DNA from: Candidatus Omnitrophota bacterium
GTDB lineage: Bacteria; Omnitrophota; Gorgyraeia; B26-G9
Assembly: GCA_016213925.1 (NCBI GenBank)
Contig: JACQZH010000029.1
Location: 1 to 44,135 of the forward strand
Direction of reading: 5' to 3'
Length of the DNA: 44,135 nt
Position numbers and translations under genes: made by a program. Below are positions 25,676 to 36,022 of the stretch, in pieces (within the stretch, counting starts at the first letter, position 1; each line of letters opens with the position of its first letter). Below the pieces are notes generated by a model, which made no database searches, was not told the origin of the DNA, and saw nothing but the letters and a program-made list of their open reading frames with translations.

Positions 25676-25699
25676 CCGGGCTAAAGCCCGGGGTTTTTT
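25676..25699 (+). terminator. Terminator after carB
   Basis: Perfect CCGGGC-TAAA-GCCCGG hairpin followed by GGG and six T. Confidence 0.9.
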
Positions 25700-25733
25700 A
25701 AAGAATGCATGATAAAAAAAGGGACAAGTTACC

Positions 25734-28567
<2,834 letters not shown>

Positions 28568-28569
<2 letters not shown>

Positions 28570-28595
28570 AAACCAAAAACCAAAAACTAAAAACC
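28568..28595 (+). repeat. Heptamer tandem repeat AAAAACC x4
   Basis: Four 7-bp units (third is AAAAACT) fill the gap between pyrG and the GAF-ANTAR gene, directly before its start codon. Confidence 0.8.
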
Positions 28596-28599
28596 GGTT

Positions 28600-29301
28600 A
28601 TGAAGTCATACAAAGAATATATAGAAACATTAAATAAAATAAGTAAAGCAATAACCAGCGATCTTTACCTTGAAGATGTTTTAAAATTGATTGTTACCTT
28701 GACGGCCAATGTCATGAAAGCGAAGATCTGCGCGTTATGGCTGCTAGACGAAGAAAATAAAACACTGAAGATTAAAGCAACGCAGGCGTTGAGCAGTGAA
28801 TATTTAAAAGAGCGTAGTTTGAAATTAGGGGAGGGTATTGTCGGTTATGTTGCCAAAAGCAAAAAGCCGATGGTAATTGCGGATGTTTTACAGGACGAAC
28901 GCTATAAAGAAAAAACATTGGCAAAAAAAGAAAATCTTGTTTCAATGCTCAGCGTGCCGATGCTTGTCAAAAACAGAGTGATCGGAGTTATTAATTGCTA
29001 TACTACGGTTAGATATGATTTTGAAGAAAGTGATGTCCAGCTTTTAAGCACTGTCGCCAATCAGGCCGCAGTGGCGATCGAGAATACCGAGCTTATGGTT
29101 AAAACAAAAGTTGTCCAGGAAGAATTAGAGACTAGAAAAAAAGTAGAAAAAGCAAAAGGAATTTTAATGCGTGAGCAAAATTTAAATGAGGAAGACGCGT
29201 ATAATCTACTGCGCAAATCAAGCATGTCGAAACGCATGCATATGAAAGATATTGCCGGAGCGATAATTCTTTCCTATGAAATCAAACAGGGAAAACGTTA
29301 A
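28600..29301 (+). CDS. GAF-ANTAR transcription antiterminator
   Basis: 233 residues. A GAF sensor domain occupies about 20-165 (LGEGIVGYVAKSKKPMVIAD, LLSTVANQAAVAIENTELM), a helix links it to an ANTAR domain at about 175-228 with the signature KAKGILMREQNLNEEDAYNL, LRKSS and DIAGAIILS. ANTAR proteins bind pairs of hexaloop RNA hairpins and prevent intrinsic termination, often in nitrogen metabolism. The glutamate synthase and carA leaders in this window have such hairpins, so they are its likely targets. It has no receiver domain, hence GAF ligand binding is the probable input. The RBS is weak (ACCGG). Confidence 0.9.
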   Translation: MKSYKEYIETLNKISKAITSDLYLEDVLKLIVTLTANVMKAKICALWLLDEENKTLKIKATQALSSEYLKERSLKLGEGIVGYVAKSKKPMVIADVLQDERYKEKTLAKKENLVSMLSVPMLVKNRVIGVINCYTTVRYDFEESDVQLLSTVANQAAVAIENTELMVKTKVVQEELETRKKVEKAKGILMREQNLNEEDAYNLLRKSSMSKRMHMKDIAGAIILSYEIKQGKR

Positions 29302-29403
29302 GTTTTTTTTTGAAAAAGATTTTTCTCTCCGTTTTTAAAACCATAAAAAGCTTAAAATATTTCTAAAAATTCTTTTGAAAAAATATTTTTTTTATTTTTT
29401 TCT

Positions 29404-29432
29404 TGCTTTTTGCGAATATAATGTGTATATTA
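29404..29432 (+). promoter_or_regulatory. Promoter for the 29440-29855 transcript
   Basis: TTGCTT followed after 17 bases by TATATT, with an overlapping TATAAT. It lies before the Lys-rich peptide gene and the structured RNA candidate. Confidence 0.45.
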
Positions 29433-29564
29433 TAAATTGTAAATACAATAAGTAGCAAGAGCACATGTTGTATTTGCATAATTTGACAATCCAAGATATT
29501 GTAGGGGTTAGGGAAAACAAGGTTTAGGTTTATGTAAATTTTGTTAGGAAAGGGGGTGAATATT

Positions 29565-29624
29565 TTGGTAGTCAAAAAGAAAAAAGCAGCAAAGAAAACA
29601 GTGGCAAAGAAAAAGAAAAAATAA
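29565..29624 (+). CDS. 19-residue Lys/Ala-rich basic peptide
   Basis: TTG 29565, eight bases after the strong RBS AGGAAAGGGGG, opens a frame of 19 codons to TAA 29622-29624. Eleven of the residues are Lys and the rest are Ala, Val and Thr (pattern VKKKKAAKKTVAKK). The composition resembles the Lys-rich tails of histone H1-like or DNA-associated bacterial proteins. The RBS is better than for most genes here, which argues for translation. It could bind nucleic acid; no further evidence. Confidence 0.55.
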   Translation: MVVKKKKAAKKTVAKKKKK

Positions 29625-29639
29625 GGTAAGTAGTATGTA

Positions 29640-29855
29640 GTTGCTACTTCAGCTTTGATTTTAGATCGCGTGAGTTTAATAATCAGATCCCAATTTTTTC
29701 GATGAACAAGGATGTTGCGATAACTCAAGGGCGAGGATGCCAAAGGATGACAGCTTTCTCGCTCTTGAGGGGATCAAAAAACGTGGAAGTAAATATATCA
29801 GTAATAAGCAGAACTCTTCTTAACTGCATTCAGCTTGGGCAAGAAGGGTTTTTTA
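29640..29855 (+). ncRNA. Structured non-coding RNA candidate ending in a terminator
   Basis: No convincing gene lies here. GATCCC (29686-29691) pairs with GGGATC (29770-29775) and encloses a strong 12-pair stem, CTCAAGGGCGAG with CTCGCTCTTGAG (29724-29735, 29758-29769, one G-T). A small AAC-[AAGGAT]-GTT hairpin (29714-29725 region) lies between them. Upstream GTAG-TTG-CTAC forms another hairpin. The unit ends in an intrinsic terminator. I compared it by memory with c-di-GMP, 6S and other common RNAs and see no match. It may be a small RNA or the 3' part of the Lys-rich peptide transcript. Confidence 0.45.
29812..29854 (+). terminator. Terminator of the 29440-29855 transcript
   Basis: AACTCTTCTT (29812-29821) pairs with AAGAAGGGTT (29841-29850; one G-T), followed by a T-run. 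Confidence 0.8.
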
Positions 29856-29872
29856 TTTGCGTAAGTGTTTGC

Positions 29873-29902
29873 TTGACAAGAGTATTAGATTAGTTTTAGA
29901 AT
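29873..29902 (+). promoter_or_regulatory. Promoter for the PAS-HD-GYP gene
   Basis: TTGACA (29873-29878), an 18-base spacer and TAGAAT (29897-29902), 66 bases before the start codon. Confidence 0.6.
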
Positions 29903-29967
29903 AAGTATGTTTAACAAATAAGGCATAATTTTTTTAAAAATCAGGTTGGTTTTGATAAGGGATTTCT

Positions 29968-31170
29968 ATGGATCATAGTGAAAGTTCAAAAAAAAATCAA
30001 GGGGAAGGCATAGAAGGATCAGCCCAGAAAAACAGTGAAGCAGAGATTATTAAAGCACAACTTGAAGAGTTAAAACTTATAAGTAGAAAAGAAAAAACAT
30101 ACCTTGAAAACATTTTCCGCATAATTCCTACGGCAGTATTTTTAACAGACAGAAACCGCATTGTTATCGGGTGGAATAAGCGCGCGCAGGAAATAACCGG
30201 ATACGCGCCGGAAGAAATCATCGGCAAGAAATGTACATTTTTTGCCGAAGCCCCCTGTAGTGAAAAATGCGGCGCGTTCACTGATTCGGTTGTAAAACCG
30301 GTAATGAATAAAGAATGTACGATAAGAAGAAAAGACGGCAGGATGCTGGTGGTTTCCAAAAGTGTGGAGATAATAAAAGATGATCAAGGCATTACCGTAG
30401 CTGGCGTGGAGGTTTTTGAGGATATCACAGTCCGCAAACAAGCGGACCAAGCTTTGCAAAGTTCTCACCAAAACCTGGAAATGCAGATGCGTTACCGCAC
30501 TGAACAGCTTTCCAAAATAAATCAAATGCTTATAGTAGAGATAAGCGAAAGAGAAAAAGTCCAGGAAAGTATCAGGATGGGCAATGAAAAATTAAAACGT
30601 GTTTTGACGGAAACAATAAGCGCGCTTGCTTCGACAGTAGAAAAACGCGATCCTTATACTGCAGGGCATCAGGAACGCGTTGCGCAGCTGGTATTGGCAA
30701 TCGCAAAGGAATTAAATTTGCCGGAAGAGAAAATAGAAGGGGTTAAAACTGCGGCGATGATTCATGATATTGGAAAGATTTGTGTGCCTGCTGAAATCCT
30801 AAGTAAACCTTCCCGTTTGACCAGCCATGAATTTAGCCTGATTACTGAACATCCGCAGGTAGGCTATGATATTTTAAAAGGAATTGAATTTCCCTGGCCG
30901 GTTGCGAAAATAGTTGTGCAGCATCATGAACGATTGGATGGTTCCGGATATCCGAATAAATTAAAGGGTGATCAAATTTTGCTTGAGGCATGGATACTGA
31001 TTGTTTCCGACGTAGTCGAAGCGATGGCTTCGCATCGTCCTTATCGTCCGGCACTGGGTGTTGAAAGGGCTTTGGATGAAATCTTAAGCAAAAAAGGAAT
31101 ACTGTACCTGCCTTCGGTAGTAGATGCCTGTATAAATATTTTCCTTAGAAAAGGGTTTCAATTTAAATAA
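29968..31170 (+). CDS. PAS-HD-GYP protein (cyclic-di-GMP phosphodiesterase)
   Basis: 400 residues. A hydrophilic start and short coiled coil lead to a PAS domain (about 48-160: IIPTAVFLTDRNRIVIGWNK) with a three-Cys insertion (KKCTFFAEAPCSEKCG), then a coiled coil and an HD-GYP domain (about 205-400). HD is in MIHDIGKI near residue 266 and the GYP motif is HHERLDGSGYP near 319, so all catalytic residues appear present. HD-GYP proteins hydrolyse cyclic di-GMP. No membrane segment is visible, so the PAS domain senses a cytoplasmic cue, perhaps redox or metal through the cysteines (inference). Confidence 0.9.
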   Translation: MDHSESSKKNQGEGIEGSAQKNSEAEIIKAQLEELKLISRKEKTYLENIFRIIPTAVFLTDRNRIVIGWNKRAQEITGYAPEEIIGKKCTFFAEAPCSEKCGAFTDSVVKPVMNKECTIRRKDGRMLVVSKSVEIIKDDQGITVAGVEVFEDITVRKQADQALQSSHQNLEMQMRYRTEQLSKINQMLIVEISEREKVQESIRMGNEKLKRVLTETISALASTVEKRDPYTAGHQERVAQLVLAIAKELNLPEEKIEGVKTAAMIHDIGKICVPAEILSKPSRLTSHEFSLITEHPQVGYDILKGIEFPWPVAKIVVQHHERLDGSGYPNKLKGDQILLEAWILIVSDVVEAMASHRPYRPALGVERALDEILSKKGILYLPSVVDACINIFLRKGFQFK

Positions 31171-31245
31171 AAGCAGTGAAATTAAAACAGGCGCAAATCA
31201 TGGGGAAGCGATAAGTAAGTGAACGCAATACCGACGGAATTAATT

Positions 31246-31278
31246 AAACGGCTTAGAAATTTATTCTAGCCGTTTTTT
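31246..31278 (+). terminator. Terminator after the PAS-HD-GYP gene
   Basis: AAACGGC, a bulged T and TAGAA pair with TTCTA and GCCGTTT around a short loop, followed by T6. Confidence 0.85.
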
Positions 31279-31318
31279 ACTTCTTTTTCGAATAGAGTAT
31301 CTGAAAAAAGGGCGCAAA

Positions 31319-32029
31319 ATGGCGGGAAAAACACAACTTGAGATAATTTATGAAGACGATTACCTGGTATTGCTCAATAAACCGAGCAATTTGCTGGCGA
31401 CTTCTGCGCCTGGCGAGGCATGTAAAAATGCCGTATTTTTGCTGAACGAACAACTTACGCAGCGCGGAATTAACACAAAAGTTTATCCATGTCATAGGCT
31501 GGATAAGGAAACATCCGGGATAATGGTCTTTGCCAAGGGTAAAAAAATGCAAGAAGCGGTTATGGATGAATTCCGCCAAAAAAAGATATATAAGTCATAT
31601 ATAGCTTTTGCCCACGGGCGTATAACTTGCGATAAGGGTATGTTAAAAAGCTATCTTAAGGGTGCGTGGCCGTATAATCTTAAAGAAAAAGGAAAGCTTG
31701 CTGAAACAAGATTTCAGGTTATTTATAGGCATAATGATTTTACAGTGCTCAAAGTGGAACCGCTTACAGGTAGAACTAATCAGATCCGCATACAGTTTAG
31801 CGATTATAAGCATCCGCTTTTAGGAGAGCGGAGGTTTGCTTTAGCCAGGGAATGGGAGATAAAATTCAAAAGGACTGCTTTGCATGCTTCAGGTATTATG
31901 TTTATCCACCCTGTGCATAAGCGCCGGATCGCGTTGGATGTGCCGTTACCCGGGGATATGGAAAATTTCCTGAAAAAATACGGTATTTTTCTGAAAAATT
32001 ATCGTGAACTTGCGGTCGGCCATGGCTAG
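31319..32029 (+). CDS. RluA-family pseudouridine synthase
   Basis: 236 residues consisting of the catalytic domain only, with no S4 RNA-binding domain. The catalytic Asp is in PCHRLDKETSGIMVFAKG (about residues 58-75) and the C-terminal family motif is EPLTGRTNQIRIQF. It isomerises uridine in rRNA or tRNA; the target position cannot be read from sequence. The start has only a weak RBS (AAAGGGCG) but fits the family start (LEIIYEDDYLVLLNKPSNLL). Confidence 0.9.
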   Translation: MAGKTQLEIIYEDDYLVLLNKPSNLLATSAPGEACKNAVFLLNEQLTQRGINTKVYPCHRLDKETSGIMVFAKGKKMQEAVMDEFRQKKIYKSYIAFAHGRITCDKGMLKSYLKGAWPYNLKEKGKLAETRFQVIYRHNDFTVLKVEPLTGRTNQIRIQFSDYKHPLLGERRFALAREWEIKFKRTALHASGIMFIHPVHKRRIALDVPLPGDMENFLKKYGIFLKNYRELAVGHG

Positions 32030-32049
32030 ATATTAATAAAGTTCATATA

Positions 32050-32078
32050 TTGCCCAAGTAGGCGGCATATGTTACAAT
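32050..32078 (+). promoter_or_regulatory. Promoter for glgC
   Basis: TTGCCC (32050-32055), a 17-base spacer and TACAAT (32073-32078), 43 bases before the start codon. Confidence 0.55.
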
Positions 32079-32120
32079 AACTTTATTCTAAAATATTTTA
32101 AAACATAAAAAGGTTAAATC

Positions 32121-33377
32121 ATGAAAACATCGGAATGTATTGTATTGATTCTTGGCGGCGGAAAAGGGGAACGGCTTTTCCCTTTGACGTTAGAAAGAAG
32201 TAAGCCGGCAATTGGTTTTGCCGGAAAATACCGTTTAATAGATATTCCGGTTTCTAATTGCATAAATTCCGGGTTTAATAAAATTTTTGTGCTTACACAG
32301 TTTCTTTCAGCCAGCCTGCACGCGCATATTATGCATACATACCGTTTTGATAATTTTACAAGAGGATTCGTCGAAATCCTTTCCGCTGAACAGTCGCATA
32401 AAAGTTCAGAGTGGTTTCAGGGTACGGCAGACGCTGTACGCCATGTGCTTAGGCATTTGCGTAACATGCCTCAAGAGCTGGTATTGATTCTTTCAGGGGA
32501 TCATCTTTATAGGATGGATTACAGGGAATTGGTTAATTTCCATATTAAAAAGAAAGCAGAAGCGACTATTGCTTCAATTTTTATTGATGATGAAGAAGCT
32601 TCCAGGATGGGAATTCTTGATTATTCCGCGGACGGACAGGTAAAGAGAATCATTGAAAAGCCTTCTAATGTCAGCCGCCTGAAAATCCATTCAAAAAGCA
32701 GGGAAAATTCGGAGAAATCAAAAAAACAATTTTGCGCTTCAATGGGTATATATTTATTCAATAAAAACATACTCTTCGATATCCTTACTAAAACTAAAAC
32801 TGCTGATTTCGGCAAGCATATTTTGCCGTTTCTGCTTAAAAAAAAGCATAAGGTTTTTGCGTATGAGTTTAAGGGCTATTGGAGAGACATCGGTACTATC
32901 AAAAGCTATTATGAAGCAAGCATGGATTTACTGGAATCTAATCCTGAATTTGAACTTTATGATGAAAAGTTTCCTTTGCTTACGCGTGCCCGTTTATTGC
33001 CGCCGACTAAGGTTAATCATTCAACCGTAATAAATTCATTGATTGCCGACGGATGTGTTATCGGCAAATCAACGATTGAAAATTCTATTATCGGGCTGCG
33101 CAGCAGGATAATGGAGGATACTAAAATAAAGGATTCGATAATTGTCGGAAATGATTATTATCAAAACAAGCCGAGAGAACTGAAAATGTCTCCGTATATC
33201 GGTAAGGGCGTGATTATTGAACGGGCTATCGTTGATAAAAATGCTACTATATCTGATTTTTGCCATATTAGAGATAAAAAAAACTCGGCTAATAAAGATG
33301 GAGATTTATATTATATAAGGGATGGAATCACTGTTATCCGCCGCGGCGCGGTATTGCCTGCGCGTACAATAATTTAG
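32121..33377 (+). CDS. glgC: Glucose-1-phosphate adenylyltransferase
   Basis: 418 residues, full length. The nucleotide-binding loop is LGGGKGERLFPLT (about residues 11-23), followed by KPAIGFAGKYRLIDIPVSNC, EWFQGTADAVRH, ILSGDHLYRMDY and the sugar-phosphate loop IEKPSNV; the C-terminal left-handed helix repeats (NSLIADGCVIGKSTIENSII) carry the allosteric domain. It makes ADP-glucose for glycogen. No other glg genes are nearby. AAAGGTTAAATC precedes the ATG. Confidence 0.95.
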   Translation: MKTSECIVLILGGGKGERLFPLTLERSKPAIGFAGKYRLIDIPVSNCINSGFNKIFVLTQFLSASLHAHIMHTYRFDNFTRGFVEILSAEQSHKSSEWFQGTADAVRHVLRHLRNMPQELVLILSGDHLYRMDYRELVNFHIKKKAEATIASIFIDDEEASRMGILDYSADGQVKRIIEKPSNVSRLKIHSKSRENSEKSKKQFCASMGIYLFNKNILFDILTKTKTADFGKHILPFLLKKKHKVFAYEFKGYWRDIGTIKSYYEASMDLLESNPEFELYDEKFPLLTRARLLPPTKVNHSTVINSLIADGCVIGKSTIENSIIGLRSRIMEDTKIKDSIIVGNDYYQNKPRELKMSPYIGKGVIIERAIVDKNATISDFCHIRDKKNSANKDGDLYYIRDGITVIRRGAVLPARTII

Positions 33378-33521
33378 AGTAGAAGCAGATGATTTTTTCT
33401 ATAGAAAGGGGGATTAAGCTATTAGTAAAATGGCAACCTGAATAGAATTAAAACATTCCGTGTTTTTTAAGTTGAATAGCTTAAAAAGTTGAAAAAGTGG
33501 GATAAACAGGAGGGAAATGAA

Positions 33522-33869
33522 ATGCTGGAAATACTGGAAAAAATTATTTTAGCAGGCGTTGGTTTGGCAAATTTAACAAAAGAAAAAGCAGAAGCTTTGG
33601 TTGAAATATTAGTCGAGAAAGGCCAGGTTAAAGCAAAAGATAAAAAAGCTGTTTTAAGCAAACTTCTCAAAGGTACGGAACAGCTGGATAAACAGCTTGA
33701 AAAAAAGATCAAAGATATTTCCCTGAACGTTGTCCAGGGGTCCCAGAAGCAGATCGATATTTTAAACAAAAAGCTTGAAATAATGGCAAAAAATTTAAGC
33801 GCGGACATAAAAGCAGCGAAGCAAACAGCCAAAAACTATAAGGCAAAAGCAAGAACAAAGAAGAAGTAG
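33522..33869 (+). CDS. Phasin-like helical protein
   Basis: 115 residues from ATG 33522, chosen because AGGAGGG lies seven bases upstream; an in-frame start at 33489 is less likely. It is all helical and amphipathic: LEKIILAGVGLANLTKEKAE, a long coiled coil, and a Lys/Ala-rich C-terminus (AKARTKKK). This resembles the phasin/PHA-granule regulator-like proteins that often precede AarF/UbiB genes, as here (eight-base gap). No PHA synthase is in the window, so a granule role is not supported. Confidence 0.7.
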   Translation: MLEILEKIILAGVGLANLTKEKAEALVEILVEKGQVKAKDKKAVLSKLLKGTEQLDKQLEKKIKDISLNVVQGSQKQIDILNKKLEIMAKNLSADIKAAKQTAKNYKAKARTKKK

Positions 33870-33877
33870 AAAGGATA

Positions 33878-35566
33878 ATGTTCTATAAGTTCAGGTCAGT
33901 TGCCGGCGATATTAACCGGCTTAGAGTAATACTGCTGATCTTTTTTGAAGAAGGCTTCGGCTTTTTTATCGAACAGGTCAGGCTGTCTTATCTTTTGCCG
34001 TTTAAAGCAAGAGTTTTTCATTTTTTTTGGCGGCACGGGCATGCTGTTAAAGATAAGCAAGAAGTTATTCCGTTACCGAAAAGACTGCGGAGTGCGCTTG
34101 AACGTTTGGGCCCGACTTTTGTCAAGTTCGGGCAGCTTTTAAGTTTGCGTTCCGATATTGTTCCTGCCGAATATATTCAGGAGTTGAAAAGATTGCGGAC
34201 AGAAGTCGCGCCGTTTACTTTTAGCGAAGTTAAAAATATAATAAATGAAGAATTTGGTAAAGATATTAGAGAGATATTTAAAAAGTTTGATCAAAAACCG
34301 CTGGCCGCAGCAAGCTTGTCCCAGGTGCATAAAGCCCTCCTTAAAGATAATACCGAAGTTGCCGTAAAAGTTCAAAGGCCGAATATCCGCGAAGTAATCG
34401 AAAAGGACATACATATACTTTTTTTCCTCGCCTCATTAGCCGAGAAATACGTTAAAGAAATAGTTTGCCTTCAGCCGGTGCAGTTAATAAAAGAGTTTTC
34501 GGAATGGACGATGAGGGAGCTTGATTTTACTATAGAAGCAAGTAATGCCGAGCACTTTCACCGGCATTTCGGAGATGATCCTCGCTTTTATTTTCCCCAG
34601 ATTTATTGGGATTTCACAAGCAAACGCGTATTGACAATGGAGTTTCTGCATGGGGTTGAACTTACTGATGCGGCAAAAATAAAAAAAATTGGCGATGATC
34701 CTCATACCTTGGCTTTGTACGGAATGGAATTGGGATTACGCCAGTTGTTTGTACATGGTTTTTTTCAGGCCGACCCGCATCCAGGTAATTTTTTCGCTTT
34801 AAAGGATAACCGGCTTTGCCTGTATGATTTTGGCATGGTCGGGTATCTGGACAGGCATTTACGCGATAAATTAATCTCCGTATTCGTGTCGTTTGTAGAA
34901 AAAAACGTGGATTATTCCGTGGAAAAGATGCTTGAGCTTGCTCCGGAATATTCTTTGCAGGCACGTGAAAATTTTATTCAAAAAGCTTCGCCGATATTGG
35001 GAAACTGGTTTTATTCGAAAAGAAAAGATAAAAGTATCGCGAAAATGTTTTATGAGCTTGTGCTTGAGGGAGTTAAAAACGGGATTTATTTCCCGAGGAA
35101 TTTAATCCTTTGTTCGCGCGCATTACTAGTGATGGAAGCTACCGGTCTTTTGCTTGATCCGGAATTTCAGCTTTATGAAGAAATCACTCCGATGTTTGAA
35201 AAAGTTTTACGCGATAAATTTGATCCCGCGCGCGTGATCAAAGAGGTGGAAATGGGTATAGTCGAATACTTAAGCGTATTGGAACAGTTGCCGGAAAACA
35301 CGCTTAAGCTTATTGAAAAAATAGAAAAAGGCCAGGTGGATGTGCGTATAGACAAAAGCGAGATCATGGCCATAAAAAATGAAATGGAAAGGGTTAATAA
35401 TATCCGCTTATTATCGATAGTTATTGTTACGCTGATTGTTTCTTCGGCAATAATCTTAAGGCTTGAACAGAAGACGCTTATTTTCGGGTTTTCCGTGGCA
35501 AAAATAGAGCTGGTACTGGCATTTATTTTTGCTTGTTTTCTTATTGTGATGATTAGGAAGAAATAA
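33878..35566 (+). CDS. AarF/UbiB/ABC1 family kinase-like protein
   Basis: 562 residues. The family KxGQ-type motif is in LGPTFVKFGQLLSLRSDIVP, the Ala-rich loop is PLAAASLSQVHKA, the conserved Lys is in VAVKVQRPNI, the catalytic loop is QADPHPGNFF and the metal motif CLYDFGMVG. Two C-terminal membrane helices (SIVIVTLIVSSAIILRL and VLAFIFACFLIVMI) anchor it. UbiB-like proteins are ATPases that support isoprenoid lipid and quinone metabolism. Full length. It is probably co-transcribed with the phasin-like gene. Confidence 0.92.
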   Translation: MFYKFRSVAGDINRLRVILLIFFEEGFGFFIEQVRLSYLLPFKARVFHFFWRHGHAVKDKQEVIPLPKRLRSALERLGPTFVKFGQLLSLRSDIVPAEYIQELKRLRTEVAPFTFSEVKNIINEEFGKDIREIFKKFDQKPLAAASLSQVHKALLKDNTEVAVKVQRPNIREVIEKDIHILFFLASLAEKYVKEIVCLQPVQLIKEFSEWTMRELDFTIEASNAEHFHRHFGDDPRFYFPQIYWDFTSKRVLTMEFLHGVELTDAAKIKKIGDDPHTLALYGMELGLRQLFVHGFFQADPHPGNFFALKDNRLCLYDFGMVGYLDRHLRDKLISVFVSFVEKNVDYSVEKMLELAPEYSLQARENFIQKASPILGNWFYSKRKDKSIAKMFYELVLEGVKNGIYFPRNLILCSRALLVMEATGLLLDPEFQLYEEITPMFEKVLRDKFDPARVIKEVEMGIVEYLSVLEQLPENTLKLIEKIEKGQVDVRIDKSEIMAIKNEMERVNNIRLLSIVIVTLIVSSAIILRLEQKTLIFGFSVAKIELVLAFIFACFLIVMIRKK

Positions 35567-35595
35567 TAGTATACTTACAAAAAAGGAGTGTCTAT

Positions 35596-35817
35596 ATGAA
35601 GAAAAAAGTATTGAAAAAAATTTCTTCTAATAAGTTAAAGATATTTAAAATCGCAAACCGCCGGGGGTTTGCGGCAATTTGCCTGAATAATCTGACCGAA
35701 GGCTCAAGCGCTTATCAGGCATATCAGCGGATGGCCAAGGCATTAAAACGCGGAGGATGCGAGCTTCCTGTTGTAGAAGCAGATAAAATTAAGCGCTTTG
35801 TAACAGCTAACATCTAA
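35596..35817 (+). CDS. Small basic hypothetical protein (73 aa)
   Basis: AAAAAGGAGTG before ATG 35596 is a strong RBS. The sequence is Lys-rich at the start (MKKKVLKKISSNKLKIFKIA) and then forms a compact segment GFAAICLNNLTEGSSAYQAY with a helix (RMAKALKRGG). No known domain is recognised. It lies 30 bases after the AarF-like gene and may share its transcript. The following 100 bases to 35917 hold nothing obvious. Confidence 0.6.
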   Translation: MKKKVLKKISSNKLKIFKIANRRGFAAICLNNLTEGSSAYQAYQRMAKALKRGGCELPVVEADKIKRFVTANI

Positions 35818-35917
35818 GGAATGCAGGAAAAAGAAAATTTTTATAGTCATTTTTTAGTATTCAGGTTGCGCGGGTTATGATTTAATGTCCCAAGTCTCAA
35901 GATTTGACTTCGTAGTT

Positions 35918-36022
35918 TTATTTTAATTTCTTTTTCGAAAATACTTTTGCAAAGCAATAAATCAAAAGCCAAACAATTATTCCCCATGAAATTATTAAAA
36001 ATACCCATCCGTTTGTATTCAT
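35918..36022 (-). CDS. metS: MetS-like small subunit of the NSS transporter
   Basis: A 34-residue single-helix peptide: short N-terminus (MNTNGW), helix VFLIISWGIIVWLLIYCFAK and a Lys-rich tail. Its ATG overlaps the stop of the transporter gene by four bases (ATGA). Known MetP-type NSS transporters work with a MetS small subunit of just this form (GWVF...SWG, one helix, basic end), encoded right after the transporter. The peptide is too short for usual ORF calling. Confidence 0.75.
   Translation of the reverse strand: MNTNGWVFLIISWGIIVWLLIYCFAKVFSKKKLK

Noticed and set aside
29363-29743. 126-residue minus-strand ORF
   Set aside because: It is AT-driven with poly-Phe/Ile content, no RBS, and overlaps the Lys-rich peptide gene and RNA candidate.
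29702-29893. 63-residue plus-strand ORF
   Set aside because: It spans the stem-loop and the terminator and has no RBS or protein-like pattern.
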